Shown one piece after another: positions 16,936 to 26,795 of a DNA stretch of 64,000 nt. The DNA comes from Aureibacillus halotolerans. GTDB taxonomy: Bacteria > Bacillota > Bacilli > Bacillales > DSM-28697. Every line of letters starts with the position of its first letter. The first letter of the stretch is position 1. The notes under the pieces are model-generated. The model was given only the letters and a program-made list of their open reading frames with translations, did not search any database and was not told the DNA's origin. A program made the position numbers and the translations under genes. The stretch covers positions 186,001 to 250,000 of the forward strand of contig NZ_SNYJ01000003.1 in the NCBI RefSeq assembly GCF_004363045.1. Reading direction: 5' to 3'.

Positions 16936-17019
16936 GTGCCTTTAGCTATTCCATGCTAGTGCCCCATCAGGTAATGTAGATCTTATTCTATTTAGAAAAA
17001 AAGCTGTGCGTGTTCTCTT

Positions 17020-17100
17020 CCTGAAAGGGCACAAGTGCATCATCGACTCGAAAAGACCTCGTCATGACTTCTTAGTCGTGGAGTCTCGCTATTCGTCGTT
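17020..17100 (-). repeat. short repeat module, inverted
   Basis: Reads GGGCACAAGTGCATCATCGA then CTCGAAAAGACCTCGTCATGA on the plus strand, the reverse complement of the module at 7785 and 15090. Confidence 0.6.
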
Positions 17101-17104
17101 TTGG

Positions 17105-17495
17105 TTATGATAAAGGGCGAATCAAATGACCGACCTTTTATGGGTTCACTTCATTCCTTTACCAAACGACATTCGTGTAAAAGGCACCGTTTGATCTACC
17201 TTGAAACAATGCATTTACTTGCCTGTTGGTTGCCACACGGCTTTTTACCCTCTATACGAGACCGAGCCACATGAAAACAATGTACGCAGAAACAAACATT
17301 AGCGTAGTCAACATGCGTAGACTCTAGTGGGATCAGCACGAGCTGAAGATCCCCTCGGAAAGCAAGATTCCCAGGAAGCTGAAGCCGTGCCCCACAGAAA
17401 GCGAAGTATGTTGACGGAGCGATCGTCATTCCCGTTCCCCCTAGCGCATCTTCAACTCGAAAGGACCTCATCGTGTTTTCTTTGTCGCAGGAGTC
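17105..17495 (-). repeat. long structured repeat, tandem copy A
   Basis: First of two tandem copies about 390 bp apart. It begins TGATAAAGGGCGAATCAAAT, contains TTCGTGTAAAAGGCACC and GGCTTTTTACCCTCTATACG, then the nested palindrome (GTCAACATGC with GTATGTTGAC; GTGGG with CCCAC) and ends with the short module. The inner stem is damaged (TTCCCAGG instead of TTCCGAGG). Confidence 0.75.
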
Positions 17496-17975
17496 TATGA
17501 TAAAGGGCGAATCAAATGAGACCGACCTTTTACGGTTTTACTTCATTCCTTTACCAAACGAATTTCGTGTAAAAGGCACCAGGTGATCTACCTTAAAACA
17601 TTGCACTTACTTGCCTTATTTGGTTGCAACACGGCTTTTTACCCTCTATACGAGACCGAGCCACATGAAAACAATGTACGCAGAAACAAACATTAGCGTA
17701 GGCAACATACGTAGACTCTAGTGGGGTCAGCGCGAGCTGAAGATCCCCTCGAAAAAGCCTGCTTTTTCGAGGAAGCTGAAGCCGTGCCCCACAGAAAGCG
17801 AAGTATGTTGACGGAGCGGTCGTTATTCCCGTGCACCTCGTCGTGTTTTCATTACTACTGGAGCCTCAATAATCGTTGCTTTTGGTTTTTATAAAGAACG
17901 AATGAAATGAGATAGACCTTGTTGGTTCAATTTCGACCATAACCAACGAAAGTAGTGAAAAGGGCACTAGTTTAC
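17496..17975 (-). repeat. long structured repeat, tandem copy B plus partial third copy
   Basis: Same modules as copy A. The nested palindrome runs 17701-17812: GGCAACATAC/GTATGTTGAC outside, GTGGGG/CCCCAC, and a near-perfect inner stem CCTCGAAAAAGC/GCTTTTTCGAGG (17747-17772). From 17888 a partial unit (AAAGAACGAATGAAATGAGA ... GGGCACTAGT) follows that recurs at 57995-58045. Confidence 0.75.
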
Positions 17976-17984
17976 CACGAATTT

Positions 17985-18770
17985 CTACGATGCTTTATGC
18001 TCCAAACGTAATTTATCGGCTACCATGGCAATAAATTCGGAGTTGGTCGGCTTTGCTTTTGTCATGGAGACTGTATAGCTAAATAAATTTGAGATGGAGT
18101 CCACATTTCCTCTACTCCACGCAACTTCAATGGCATGCCGAATCGCACGTTCAACGCGACTTGCTGTTGTTTTATATTTTTTGGCAATGTCCGGATAAAG
18201 CACTTTTGTGATTGAGCCTAACAGCTCTATATCATTATAGACCATCGATATCGCTTCTCTCAAATACATATATCCCTTAATATGAGCAGGCACACCAATT
18301 TCATGGATGATTGACGTAATATTGGCTTCAAGGTTCTTAGGCTTCGATTCTCCTGCTTTACTAATTACGCTGGAGCGTTTAACCGTTGACGTTTGCTTGC
18401 CTGAAACTTGACGGATCTTGTTTGTTAGATGCTCCATGTCAAATGGCTTGAGAATGAAATAGGACGCTCCAAATTCAGCTGCTTTTGTTGTCACATCTTC
18501 TTGTCCAAATGCCGTTAACATAATGACATTTGGCATTTTTTCAAGGTTGCGTTCACGTAAGTTTTCTAACACCGCCAAACCGTCTAAATGAGGCATGATA
18601 ATATCAAGCACGACAACATCTGGTCGATTCTTCTCCACCATTTCTAGACATTCCTGTCCATTAAAGGAGACACCAACTACTTCCATATCAGGTTGAGTGG
18701 ATATATAATCCTCTAATAAACCGATAAGTTCCCGATTGTCATCTGCCAAACCCACTTTGATCGTTTGCAT
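17985..18770 (-). CDS. spo0A: sporulation master regulator Spo0A
   Basis: Response regulator of 261 residues. The receiver domain (about 1-125) has the acidic pocket LADDN, phospho-acceptor Asp56 in [13 protein letters not shown] and the conserved Lys in ILKPFDM. The Spo0A DNA-binding domain (about 155-261) ends [20 protein letters not shown], the near-invariant signature that separates it from other regulators. Phospho-Spo0A binds TGTCGAA boxes. The start ATG has AGAGGAGGAAG upstream. It lies directly upstream of nothing co-directional for 1.4 kb and downstream of spoIVB, the B. subtilis order. Confidence 0.98.
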   Translation of the reverse strand: MQTIKVGLADDNRELIGLLEDYISTQPDMEVVGVSFNGQECLEMVEKNRPDVVVLDIIMPHLDGLAVLENLRERNLEKMPNVIMLTAFGQEDVTTKAAEFGASYFILKPFDMEHLTNKIRQVSGKQTSTVKRSSVISKAGESKPKNLEANITSIIHEIGVPAHIKGYMYLREAISMVYNDIELLGSITKVLYPDIAKKYKTTASRVERAIRHAIEVAWSRGNVDSISNLFSYTVSMTKAKPTNSEFIAMVADKLRLEHKAS

Positions 18771-18831
18771 AAAACTTCCTCCTCTAACGTTCATTATATC
18801 TTATATGCTCGAATAATGACTATGACATGAT

Positions 18832-18838
18832 TTCGACA
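18832..18838 (-). promoter_or_regulatory. 0A box upstream of spo0A
   Basis: TGTCGAA on the minus strand, about 60 bases before the spo0A start, matches the Spo0A-binding consensus; a one-mismatch site (CGTCGAA) is at 18911-18917. Suggests autoregulation, as in B. subtilis. Confidence 0.6.
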
Positions 18839-18970
18839 GCATGCCTTTAAAACCTTTCTTTATTTAAAAAAAGCGAAAATTTATAAATTAATAGTGATAA
18901 TTCTTTTTGTTTCGACGAAAAACGCAAAAAATACGAACCCAATCGACAGTTTTCTTGCTGCTTAATCATT

Positions 18971-19003
18971 AAAACGGATGGAAGCATAAGCTTCCATCCG
19001 TTT
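18971..19003 (-). terminator. intrinsic terminator of spoIVB
   Basis: AAACGGATGGAAG pairs with CTTCCATCCGTTT; on the minus strand it is followed by TTTTAATG just past the spoIVB stop. Confidence 0.85.
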
Positions 19004-19013
19004 ACATTTGTTT

Positions 19014-20309
19014 TTAACTGGCTTTATTATAGCTGTCTTCTTGCATGAGCTCGATTCCAGCTTCTTTTAACATCCATTCAATGTGAATGCCATAGCCGCT
19101 CGTCGGATCGTTTACGAAGACATGAGTTATTGCACCAATCAATTTGCCATCTTGAATAATAGGACTGCCGCTCATCCCTTGGACAATTCCACCTGTTCGT
19201 TGTAACAAGTCTGGATCCGTTACTTTGACAACCATTCCCTTTGTCGCAGGGAATTTCTGTGGGATAGAGTTGACAATTTCAATATCAAAGGCTTCCACCT
19301 TTTGTCCATCAACAACGGTTAGCATTTTTGCTGGCCCTTTCTTCACCTGAGAAGACACAGTAATCGGCAATGGTTGTTGATAAATTCCGTTTACGAATGG
19401 TTTGTTCATTGTTCCAAATACACCAAATGGCGTATTTTTGCTGACGCTACCAATGGGCTCTTTATCGTTTGTGAAGGAGGCAATTTTTTCACCAGGCGTG
19501 CCTTGTCCACCTCTGGCGATGGACGTGACCTGTGATGGCAAAAGCTCTCCATTATAGACGGCAACTGGTTCATGATTTGTAGAATCAGCAATGACATGCC
19601 CTAACGAACCAAACGCTTTCGATTCAGGATCATAAAATGTCATTGTTCCAATACCGGCAGCTGCTTCTTTAATATACAGCCCGATGCGATACTTTTGATC
19701 GTTCTGATCAAAGGCAGGCGTCAGCTGTGCTTGAAAAATCGTTTCCTTTCGTTTTACCTCAAGCAGCATTGGTGCCCCGTCCTGTCCTGCTTTTGTGACA
19801 AGCTCACCTACATTTTTCATTTTTTGTACAGGTGTATTGTTGATTGAAAGAATCATATCCCCTGCTTGTAAACCTGATGAGCGACCTGGGGACAAAGCGC
19901 CTGAAGATGTTGAGACATCATGATACCCCACGACCAATACGCCACCAGAATTTAAACGAACACCTATTGATTGACCACCGGGAATGAGACGAATATCCTT
20001 TAAAACACGAATGTCTGACTGCTTAATTGGAAATCCTGATAGACGATACTGTAATGTCGCTAGTCCTGCGGTTACCGGTGTAACTTCTACTGTATTTTCA
20101 GCTTGGTTCATATCTGTTTCCAAGCGATTGGTACCAGAGACATCTACTCCGTTAGGAACCGGGAGCTTTAATGATGCTTGATTGTGAAACAATGCCATAG
20201 CTGAAGGCATTTGAAGATAAGACGAAAAAGACGGGCTCATTGTAACTCCGATAAATAAAACAAGGAGAAGAACACCTATTGCCTTTCGTACATTTGTTGT
20301 TTTTTTCAT
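19014..20309 (-). CDS. spoIVB: SpoIVB sporulation signalling serine peptidase
   Basis: Secreted forespore protease of 431 residues that triggers pro-sigma-K processing in the mother cell by cleaving SpoIVFA. It has an N-terminal membrane or signal helix (about 10-28), a PDZ domain (about 120-200, with SSGLQAGDMILSINNTPV) and an S55 peptidase domain whose serine lies in QGMSGSPIIQDG. The ATG at 20309 follows GAGGAG by 7 bases; the in-frame GTG at 20315 is too close. recN lies upstream, as in B. subtilis. Confidence 0.97.
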   Translation of the reverse strand: MKKTTNVRKAIGVLLLVLFIGVTMSPSFSSYLQMPSAMALFHNQASLKLPVPNGVDVSGTNRLETDMNQAENTVEVTPVTAGLATLQYRLSGFPIKQSDIRVLKDIRLIPGGQSIGVRLNSGGVLVVGYHDVSTSSGALSPGRSSGLQAGDMILSINNTPVQKMKNVGELVTKAGQDGAPMLLEVKRKETIFQAQLTPAFDQNDQKYRIGLYIKEAAAGIGTMTFYDPESKAFGSLGHVIADSTNHEPVAVYNGELLPSQVTSIARGGQGTPGEKIASFTNDKEPIGSVSKNTPFGVFGTMNKPFVNGIYQQPLPITVSSQVKKGPAKMLTVVDGQKVEAFDIEIVNSIPQKFPATKGMVVKVTDPDLLQRTGGIVQGMSGSPIIQDGKLIGAITHVFVNDPTSGYGIHIEWMLKEAGIELMQEDSYNKAS

Positions 20310-20393
20310 AATCACTCTCCTCGTTGTCCGCCTGCACGTGGTGTTTACATTCTTTAATGTTGCCTTTCGGAATTTGTTTTATAACCGTCTGCA

Positions 20394-20426
20394 AAGAAAA
20401 AAGCCATCCAATCATGGATAGCTTTC
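20394..20426 (-). terminator. intrinsic terminator of recN
   Basis: On the minus strand AGCTATCC pairs with GGATGGCT (one G-U) and is followed by TTTTTTC, starting at the recN stop. Confidence 0.75.
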
Positions 20427-22112
20427 TCACGCATTTTTTTTGTACGTCATTGCAAGGTCAATCAGTTCTGTTGCATGTTTTTTCGTAAGCTCTGTGACCT
20501 CAGTTCCCGCAATCATTCGAGCAATTTCATTTTGTACGTCTTCCATTTTTAGTTTTTCAACGGATGTCGATGTTCTGCCTTTCGATGACGTTTTGACGAT
20601 TGATAAATGGTGATCGGCCATGGCTGCTACTTGAGGTAAGTGTGAAATACATAACACTTGAGAATGCGTGGATAGGGAGTAAATTTTCTCTGCCATCGCC
20701 TGCGCTACCCGGCCACTTACACCAGTGTCCACTTCATCAAATACGATCGCTGTTTTTTGCTGATGAGTTGAAAAGATGCTCTTGATCGCCAGCATCATCC
20801 GCGAAAGCTCACCTCCAGAAGCGACTTTTGCAAGTGGTTTTAGCGGTTCACCAGGGTTGGTACTTATAAAAAACTCGACATGATCCACGCCATGTTCTGT
20901 TGGATTGTCTGTGGACGACCACTGAATGTTAAATTTTGTCTTGTCCATATACACAGCTCTCAGTTCGTTGTGAATCGCTTTTTCAAGTAGCTTTGCTTCA
21001 CGCTGGCGGATTTCCGTTAACTGAGCTGCCTCAAGAAGAAGGTCCTTTTTTACCTCTTCAAGCTCATTTTTCGTTTTTGCAATATGATCATCTCGGTGCT
21101 CGAGTGTATCAAGCTCTTCTTCCAACGAAGAGGCGTACTTCAAAATCTCTTCTTCATTTGACCCATACTTACGCTTTAAACCGGCAATTTCCTGTAATCT
21201 TCGTTCGATGTGATCCAAACGGTCTGGGTCATGCTCAAGCTGGTCGGCAAACTGACGCATTGTAAAAGAAGCTTCTTCTATTGCATAAAAACTTTCAGCC
21301 AATGTTTGGTGCAGTTTTGTATAAGAGTCCTCTAACGGTGCGATCGTTTCCATTTGATTCATCGCCATCCCCACCCAATCAAGGCCTTTTTGGTCTCCAT
21401 AAAGGGCATTGTACGACAGGTGGAGAGCATCATATAGCTTTTCATAATTGCCAAGCTGTTGCTTCTCAGCTTGGAGCGTTTCCCCTTCGCCAAGCTCAAG
21501 TTGTGCGGACTGGATATCATTTAACTGAAAACGAAGAAGATCAATTCGTTGTGCAGCTTCTTGTTCATTGTTCGTAAGTGATGCGTATCTATGCTGAAGC
21601 TGCTTAAACGCTTTAAACAGACGTTGGTACTCGTTTAGAGGCTGAGCAAGCTTCTTCCCTGCATAAAGATCTAACAGAGGGAGATGTCTTTCAGATTTCA
21701 TAAGGTCCTGATTTTCATGTTGTCCATGGATATCAATGAAATGCTGACCTACCTCTCGGAGCATTCCCAATGTCACAAGCTTGTGATTCAGCCGGCATAC
21801 ATTTTTTCCTTTTCGTGAAATCGATCGTGAAAGGACAACCATGCCATCTTCCGTGTCAATACCCATGCTTTGCAGTTTCTTATGTACAGACGACTTATCT
21901 TCGAAATTAAAAAGACCATCAATTTCAGCACGCTCGCTGCCATGACGGACAAACTCATTGGATCCTCTTGATCCCATGAGCAAATAAATCGCATCAATGA
22001 TGATGGATTTTCCTGCTCCTGTTTCACCCGTTAGTACGGACAACCCCTCATCAAAGGACAAAGACAAGTCCTCAATGATTGCAAAATTCTTGATTCGAAG
22101 TTCGGAGAGCAT
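20427..22112 (-). CDS. recN: DNA repair protein RecN
   Basis: SMC-like ATPase of 561 residues that gathers double-strand break ends for recombination repair. The N-terminus LSELRIKNFAIIEDL leads to Walker A GETGAGKS (about 30-37). A long coiled-coil region follows (about 150-370), and then the ABC signature LAKVASGGELSRMMLA and Walker B IVFDEVDTGVSG. Full length for the family. The upstream site AAAGGA is rather far from the ATG. It is followed by spoIVB and preceded by argR. Confidence 0.97.
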   Translation of the reverse strand: MLSELRIKNFAIIEDLSLSFDEGLSVLTGETGAGKSIIIDAIYLLMGSRGSNEFVRHGSERAEIDGLFNFEDKSSVHKKLQSMGIDTEDGMVVLSRSISRKGKNVCRLNHKLVTLGMLREVGQHFIDIHGQHENQDLMKSERHLPLLDLYAGKKLAQPLNEYQRLFKAFKQLQHRYASLTNNEQEAAQRIDLLRFQLNDIQSAQLELGEGETLQAEKQQLGNYEKLYDALHLSYNALYGDQKGLDWVGMAMNQMETIAPLEDSYTKLHQTLAESFYAIEEASFTMRQFADQLEHDPDRLDHIERRLQEIAGLKRKYGSNEEEILKYASSLEEELDTLEHRDDHIAKTKNELEEVKKDLLLEAAQLTEIRQREAKLLEKAIHNELRAVYMDKTKFNIQWSSTDNPTEHGVDHVEFFISTNPGEPLKPLAKVASGGELSRMMLAIKSIFSTHQQKTAIVFDEVDTGVSGRVAQAMAEKIYSLSTHSQVLCISHLPQVAAMADHHLSIVKTSSKGRTSTSVEKLKMEDVQNEIARMIAGTEVTELTKKHATELIDLAMTYKKNA

Positions 22113-22196
22113 AGCTTCGCCGTCCTTTCTACTCTAGTCCTAGTCATCAGCATACAAACAACGCTGTTCCAGGGAAAATCACATCACAAGCCAAAG

Positions 22197-22646
22197 CTAC
22201 AGCATGTGAATGATTTTTTCCCTCAGCTCAACAGCGTTTTCTGGCGTTCTACAGATGATTAAGCACGTATCGTCTCCACATATGCAGCCAACAATCTCTT
22301 CCCAATCCAAATGGTCAATAATGGCCCCTATCGATTGAGCATTCCCAGGCAAAAGCTTTATAACGAGAAGGTTCCCTGCCGCATCTATCTTTACGAAAGA
22401 ATCCATTAAATAACGCTTCAGCTTCTCAAGTGGATTAAATCGATGGTCAGCAGGCAAGCTGTATTTGTATACGCCTTCTTCTGTAGATACTTTGACTAGA
22501 TGGAGCTCTTTAATGTCTCTTGAGATCGTCGCTTGTGTGACAGTAAAATCGGCGTCTCGGAGTCGGTCAACGAGCTCTTCCTGTGTTTCAATATCATGTT
22601 GAGCGATCAGTTCTCTAATTTTAATTAATCGTTGAGCTTTGCTCAC
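22197..22646 (-). CDS. argR: arginine repressor ArgR/AhrC
   Basis: Hexameric arginine-dependent regulator, 149 residues from a GTG start. The winged-helix domain contains [20 protein letters not shown] and [12 protein letters not shown]; the oligomerisation domain has the arginine-binding segment [13 protein letters not shown] 22646 makes the first residues align with B. subtilis AhrC and gives the same length. In-frame TTG codons at 22673 and 22655 are alternatives, and no start has a convincing ribosome site. Lies between tlyA and recN as in B. subtilis. Confidence 0.93.
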   Translation of the reverse strand: MSKAQRLIKIRELIAQHDIETQEELVDRLRDADFTVTQATISRDIKELHLVKVSTEEGVYKYSLPADHRFNPLEKLKRYLMDSFVKIDAAGNLLVIKLLPGNAQSIGAIIDHLDWEEIVGCICGDDTCLIICRTPENAVELREKIIHML

Positions 22647-22720
22647 TTTACACAACTGTAGCTTTTCCGCCAATCAGAAAAAGTACAGTCATTCACCACC
22701 TTTTCAATGACGTCTCTAAC

Positions 22721-23545
22721 TTAGTCACTTGCTTTTCGAAGTGCCTCATGAGCGAGGTTTACAGCCTCTTGCGCTGCCTCTTTTGTCACACTTGAAGAAG
22801 CAGGTCCTGCCTTAAAATGAGCGAGGAATTCAATATTCCCATCGCCTCCAGTGATCGGAGAATACGTGAGCTGCTCGCAATTAAATCCTTTTTCTTCAGC
22901 TTTGGCGATCACGTCGACAATCACTTGCAGGTGAACGCTCTTGTCCTTAACGATCCCCTTCTTGCCTACAAGTTCACGTCCTGCTTCAAATTGCGGCTTT
23001 ATAAGTGCAATGATATCCGCATTTTCCGCTACAATCTCTTTCAAAGGTGGAAACATTTGTCCCAAAGAGATAAAAGAAACATCAATGGAGGCAACAGTTG
23101 GTTGCCCACGATCAAACATGTCCTTTGTGGCGTATCGGAAATTGGTTTTTTCCATCACCACGACTTGAGCGTTTGACCGTAGGGACCAGGCAAGCTGATT
23201 TGTCCCGACGTCCACAGCATAAACTAAGGTGGCCCCATTTTGAAGGGCGCAATCTGTAAATCCACCGGTAGAAGCGCCAATGTCCACCATAATCTTTCCA
23301 GTTAAATCGAGTGAAAAATGGGAGATCGCTTTTTCAAGCTTCAGGCCACCACGCCCAACATATGGATGCTCTTTCCCTTTAACTCTTAAGCTTGTGTTAA
23401 TTGGCAGTTTTGTCCCTGGCTTATCAATGCGCTCACTTCCTGCGAAAACTAGGCCTGCCATAATAGAACGTTTTGCTTTCTCTCTTGTGTCAATCAATTG
23501 TTGCTGAACTAAAAGAACGTCCACGCGCTCTGTTTTCTCTTTCAT
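22721..23545 (-). CDS. tlyA: TlyA-family rRNA 2'-O-methyltransferase / YqxC-like protein
   Basis: A 274-residue protein with an N-terminal S4 RNA-binding domain (RVDVLLVQQQLIDTREKAKR) and an FtsJ-like SAM methyltransferase domain starting with VDIGASTGGFTDCALQNGA. TlyA relatives methylate ribose 2'-OH groups in rRNA; activity of the Bacillus YqxC member is not something I can state firmly. Preceded by dxs with a 5-base gap, so it probably shares that transcript. Confidence 0.88.
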   Translation of the reverse strand: MKEKTERVDVLLVQQQLIDTREKAKRSIMAGLVFAGSERIDKPGTKLPINTSLRVKGKEHPYVGRGGLKLEKAISHFSLDLTGKIMVDIGASTGGFTDCALQNGATLVYAVDVGTNQLAWSLRSNAQVVVMEKTNFRYATKDMFDRGQPTVASIDVSFISLGQMFPPLKEIVAENADIIALIKPQFEAGRELVGKKGIVKDKSVHLQVIVDVIAKAEEKGFNCEQLTYSPITGGDGNIEFLAHFKAGPASSSVTKEAAQEAVNLAHEALRKASD

Positions 23546-23550
23546 TATGC

Positions 23551-25455
23551 TTAGGCCCTTTGCTGGTGATTTTGATGCTCACTTTTACATAAATCACGAA
23601 TTTGTGCAGCGATATTTGTAGACGTTAAGCCGATTTCCTTAAGAAGCTCTTTTGGGCTACCGTGCTCTATAAAGCGATCCGGCACACCCATTCGTTTGAT
23701 GGCAATGTCACGGTGCTCATGCTCCTCCATAAACTCAAGGACTGCTGATCCAAAACCTCCTTGAAGAACCGTTTCCTCAACTGTGAGCAATGGGGTCCCT
23801 TGTTGGCAAAGCTTATGCAGCATTGCTTCGTCAAGCGGTTTAATAAATCGAGCATTAATCACCTTTACTGAAATGTTTTCAGCACGAAGCGTGGCTGCCG
23901 CTTCTAAGGCAGGCTGGATCATTGTACCAACAGCAAGAACAGCCACGTCATTGCCTTCAGTCAGCTCTTCCCAAGAGCCAATCGGAATGATATCTTTTTC
24001 GTCTTCTGTTGGAGCTGCTGCTGCATTTCCTCTTGGAAAGCGCATAGCAATTGGCCCATCTTCATAAGCAAGTCCCGTTTTCACCATGGCTTGGCCTTCA
24101 TTTTCGTCCTTCGGCATCATGACGACCATGTTTGGCAAATGTCGTAAGAAACTGACGTCAAACACACCTTGATGCGTCTCACCGTCAGCGCCGACAAGAC
24201 CACATCGGTCGATGGTTAGGAATACATTTAAGTTTTGTCTTGCGACGTCATGAACGAGTTGATCATATGCTCTTTGCAAAAACGTCGAATAGATCGATAG
24301 CACAGGTTTCATGCCGTCTGCTGCCATTCCTGCTGCCATTGTCGTGGCATGCTGCTCAGCAATTCCGACATCAAAAAAACGCTCTGGATACAAGTCTGCG
24401 AACGTTTCGAGCTTAGATCCTACAGGCATCGCAGGTGTAATCACAGCGACTCTTTTGTCCTTTTCTGCCCCTTTAATAATCTCATCGCTAACGACTTTGC
24501 TCCAGGCAGGCGGTCCATTCACTGGCTTGACAAATTCACCAGAATCAATTTTATACGGACCCGTTCCATGCCACGTCCCAATGCTATCAGACTCAGCTGG
24601 CGTATACCCTTTACCTTTTTTCGTTACGACATGAAGTAATACAGGTCCGTCAATTTTTTTAGCATATTGCAAATGATCCTCTAATTCCTCAAACGAATGT
24701 CCGTCTAAAGGGCCTAAGTACGTAAAGCCCATTTCCTCAAAAAACATTCCAGAGACCATTAAATATTTTAAGCTATCTTTCACGCGCTCTGCTGTTGAAG
24801 CAAGTTTTCCACCCATGACCGGAATTTTTTTCAGTAAATACTCGAGCTCTTCTTTTGCCCACTTGTATTTTCCTGCTGTACGTAAACGTCCAAGCATATT
24901 GTGCATCGCGCCAACATTAGGGGCAATTGACATTTCATTGTCGTTGAGAACAACAATCATTTTTCGTTTTTCATGCCCAATGTGATTCAACGCTTCAAGC
25001 GCCATTCCGCCTGTGAGTGCCCCATCACCGATGATTGGAACAATATGGTAGTTGGCGTTTTTTATGTCTCGTGCTGCTGCCATTCCCATTGCGCCGGATA
25101 AAGAAGTTGAGCTATGCCCTGTTTCCCAAACATCGTGCTCACTTTCGCTTCGTTTTGGAAAACCGCATAATCCTTTGTATTGTCTTAACGTACCAAATTG
25201 ATTTGCACGACCTGTCAAAATCTTATGCACATATGCCTGATGCCCAACATCCCAAAGAAATTTATCTTCAGGAGAAGAGAAGGTTTTATGAAGCATAAGT
25301 GTTAATTCCACAACACCAAGGTTAGGTCCAATATGCCCACCTGTTTTGGCGATATTTGTGATTAGAAAATGGCGTATATCAGCTGCTAACTTTTCAAGAT
25401 CACCGTGCTGCATGTCTTTTAAAAATCCGGGATGTTGAATCTTCCCAAGGTCCAT
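23551..25455 (-). CDS. dxs: 1-deoxy-D-xylulose-5-phosphate synthase
   Basis: First enzyme of the MEP isoprenoid pathway: pyruvate plus glyceraldehyde-3-phosphate to DXP, TPP dependent. The 634-residue protein has the TPP/Mg motif [18 protein letters not shown] followed by VVLNDNEMS (about 150-190), the transketolase pyrimidine domain with [14 protein letters not shown], and a C-terminal domain with [12 protein letters not shown] 25455 with GAGTGG upstream is chosen over the GTG at 25464. It lies downstream of ispA but a hairpin at 25534-25565 separates them, so dxs may have its own promoter. Confidence 0.97.
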   Translation of the reverse strand: MDLGKIQHPGFLKDMQHGDLEKLAADIRHFLITNIAKTGGHIGPNLGVVELTLMLHKTFSSPEDKFLWDVGHQAYVHKILTGRANQFGTLRQYKGLCGFPKRSESEHDVWETGHSSTSLSGAMGMAAARDIKNANYHIVPIIGDGALTGGMALEALNHIGHEKRKMIVVLNDNEMSIAPNVGAMHNMLGRLRTAGKYKWAKEELEYLLKKIPVMGGKLASTAERVKDSLKYLMVSGMFFEEMGFTYLGPLDGHSFEELEDHLQYAKKIDGPVLLHVVTKKGKGYTPAESDSIGTWHGTGPYKIDSGEFVKPVNGPPAWSKVVSDEIIKGAEKDKRVAVITPAMPVGSKLETFADLYPERFFDVGIAEQHATTMAAGMAADGMKPVLSIYSTFLQRAYDQLVHDVARQNLNVFLTIDRCGLVGADGETHQGVFDVSFLRHLPNMVVMMPKDENEGQAMVKTGLAYEDGPIAMRFPRGNAAAAPTEDEKDIIPIGSWEELTEGNDVAVLAVGTMIQPALEAAATLRAENISVKVINARFIKPLDEAMLHKLCQQGTPLLTVEETVLQGGFGSAVLEFMEEHEHRDIAIKRMGVPDRFIEHGSPKELLKEIGLTSTNIAAQIRDLCKSEHQNHQQRA

Positions 25456-25533
25456 GGTGACCACTCGCTTTCAATGCGTTTTTCCTGTAGCAAACCGATT
25501 GCCACAAGATCATTACACGTTTATCATTTTTAA

Positions 25534-25565
25534 AAATAGCCGTTCACACAGAGTGGAAACGGCAT
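25534..25565 (-). terminator. possible terminator between ispA and dxs
   Basis: On the minus strand GCCGTT and AACGGC enclose a partly paired CCACTCTGTGTG region and are followed by TATTTTTAAAAA. Confidence 0.55.
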
Positions 25566-25672
25566 TGGTTGTGTTTCATCTTTTTAACGGTGCGCTTTAA
25601 AGTGCTTGAAATCTGCATAGTCATTAGTGATTGTATCATAGCACAGTTTTCCACCCATCTCAATGAACGCGA

Positions 25673-26560
25673 TTAGGATACGCGCTGCACCATATAATGT
25701 GTGATTGCACGTAGCATAGAGCTCTCCGAAAGATGCAGTCTTGTAAGGGCTTGTTCAGCCATCTCGACTTCCTGACTCAATCGTTGTTTCGCCCCGTCTA
25801 GAGTTAACAAGCTAGGAAACGTACTTTTATGATTTACCTCATCACTGCCAATAGGTTTTCCGATAACGTCTACATCGCCTTCGACATCCAAAATGTCGTC
25901 CTTAATTTGAAACGCTAGTCCTAAATGAGCGGCAAACGTATGTAAAGTCGATAATTCTTCTTCAGATGCATTCCCGATGATGGCACCAGCAATAATTGAA
26001 AAACGAAGCAAAGCGCCTGTCTTATTACGATGAATGTTTTCTAATGAGTCTAGAGGCGTTTGTTGCTCCTCTGCTTCCAAATCAAGGACCTGTCCGCCTA
26101 CCATGCCAGTTGGCCCAGCTGCTTCAGCGAGCATTTGGTACAGGCGAAGTACCGTCTCTGCGTCCAAAAAACGTTTGCCTTCTCCGAGTACATAAAACGC
26201 ATGAGTTAAAAGAGCGTCCCCTGACAAAATGGCCATACCTTCGCCATACACTTTATGATTTGTTGGCTGACCTCTACGGAAATCATCATTATCCATTGAG
26301 GGCAGATCATCGTGAATGAGTGAATACGTATGAATCATTTCCAACGCACATGCAACGGGCACACACACTTCTCTAGAACTCCCTAACGCCTCCGCAGTAG
26401 CGATCATTAGAATGGGACGTAGACGCTTGCCTCCTGCTTTAATGGAATAGGTCATTGCAGATAAAAGCGAGGCGGGACCTTTTTGGTCTAGGTAGTTAAG
26501 AAGGGCCTGGTCAATGAACTTTTTATTGTCTTTTAAATACGTGTGTAAGTCATTATTCAT
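25673..26560 (-). CDS. ispA: farnesyl diphosphate synthase / geranyltranstransferase
   Basis: Class I prenyltransferase of 295 residues that condenses IPP with DMAPP and GPP to FPP. The first aspartate-rich motif is in [17 protein letters not shown] (about residues 80-96) and the second is [13 protein letters not shown] (about 220-232). ATG 26560 overlaps the end of xseB by 8 bases and its ribosome site (GAGGAAGAGGAAAG) is inside xseB. This coupling is the standard Bacillus arrangement. Confidence 0.96.
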   Translation of the reverse strand: MNNDLHTYLKDNKKFIDQALLNYLDQKGPASLLSAMTYSIKAGGKRLRPILMIATAEALGSSREVCVPVACALEMIHTYSLIHDDLPSMDNDDFRRGQPTNHKVYGEGMAILSGDALLTHAFYVLGEGKRFLDAETVLRLYQMLAEAAGPTGMVGGQVLDLEAEEQQTPLDSLENIHRNKTGALLRFSIIAGAIIGNASEEELSTLHTFAAHLGLAFQIKDDILDVEGDVDVIGKPIGSDEVNHKSTFPSLLTLDGAKQRLSQEVEMAEQALTRLHLSESSMLRAITHYMVQRVS

Positions 26561-26795
26561 CGCTTTCCTCTTCCTCACGCAAGGAGAATGGGGCGAATGT
26601 TCCTTGTTCTGTTAGAATCTGATCCATTTGACCTTCCACGGTTTGAAGCTTGTCATGACATAGTTTGGTTAATTGGACTCCTTCTTGAAAAAAAGCAATC
26701 GCTTTTTCCAGAGGCACATCGCCTTCTTCTAACTTTTCAACGATTTGCTCTAGCTCCTTCATCGCTACTTCAAACGTTTTGTCATTCTTGTCCAT
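26553..26795 (-). CDS. xseB: exodeoxyribonuclease VII small subunit
   Basis: An 80-residue helical subunit with the family core [20 protein letters not shown] followed by [12 protein letters not shown]. Several copies bind one XseA. ATG 26795 has AAGGAGG 9 bases upstream; the longer upstream frame is inside xseA. It overlaps xseA by 14 bases and ispA by 8 bases. Confidence 0.96.
   Translation of the reverse strand: MDKNDKTFEVAMKELEQIVEKLEEGDVPLEKAIAFFQEGVQLTKLCHDKLQTVEGQMDQILTEQGTFAPFSLREEEESDE

Noticed and set aside
15077-17975. CRISPR array
   Set aside because: Repeats are long, variable and structured, with no uniform short repeat-spacer pattern and no cas genes.
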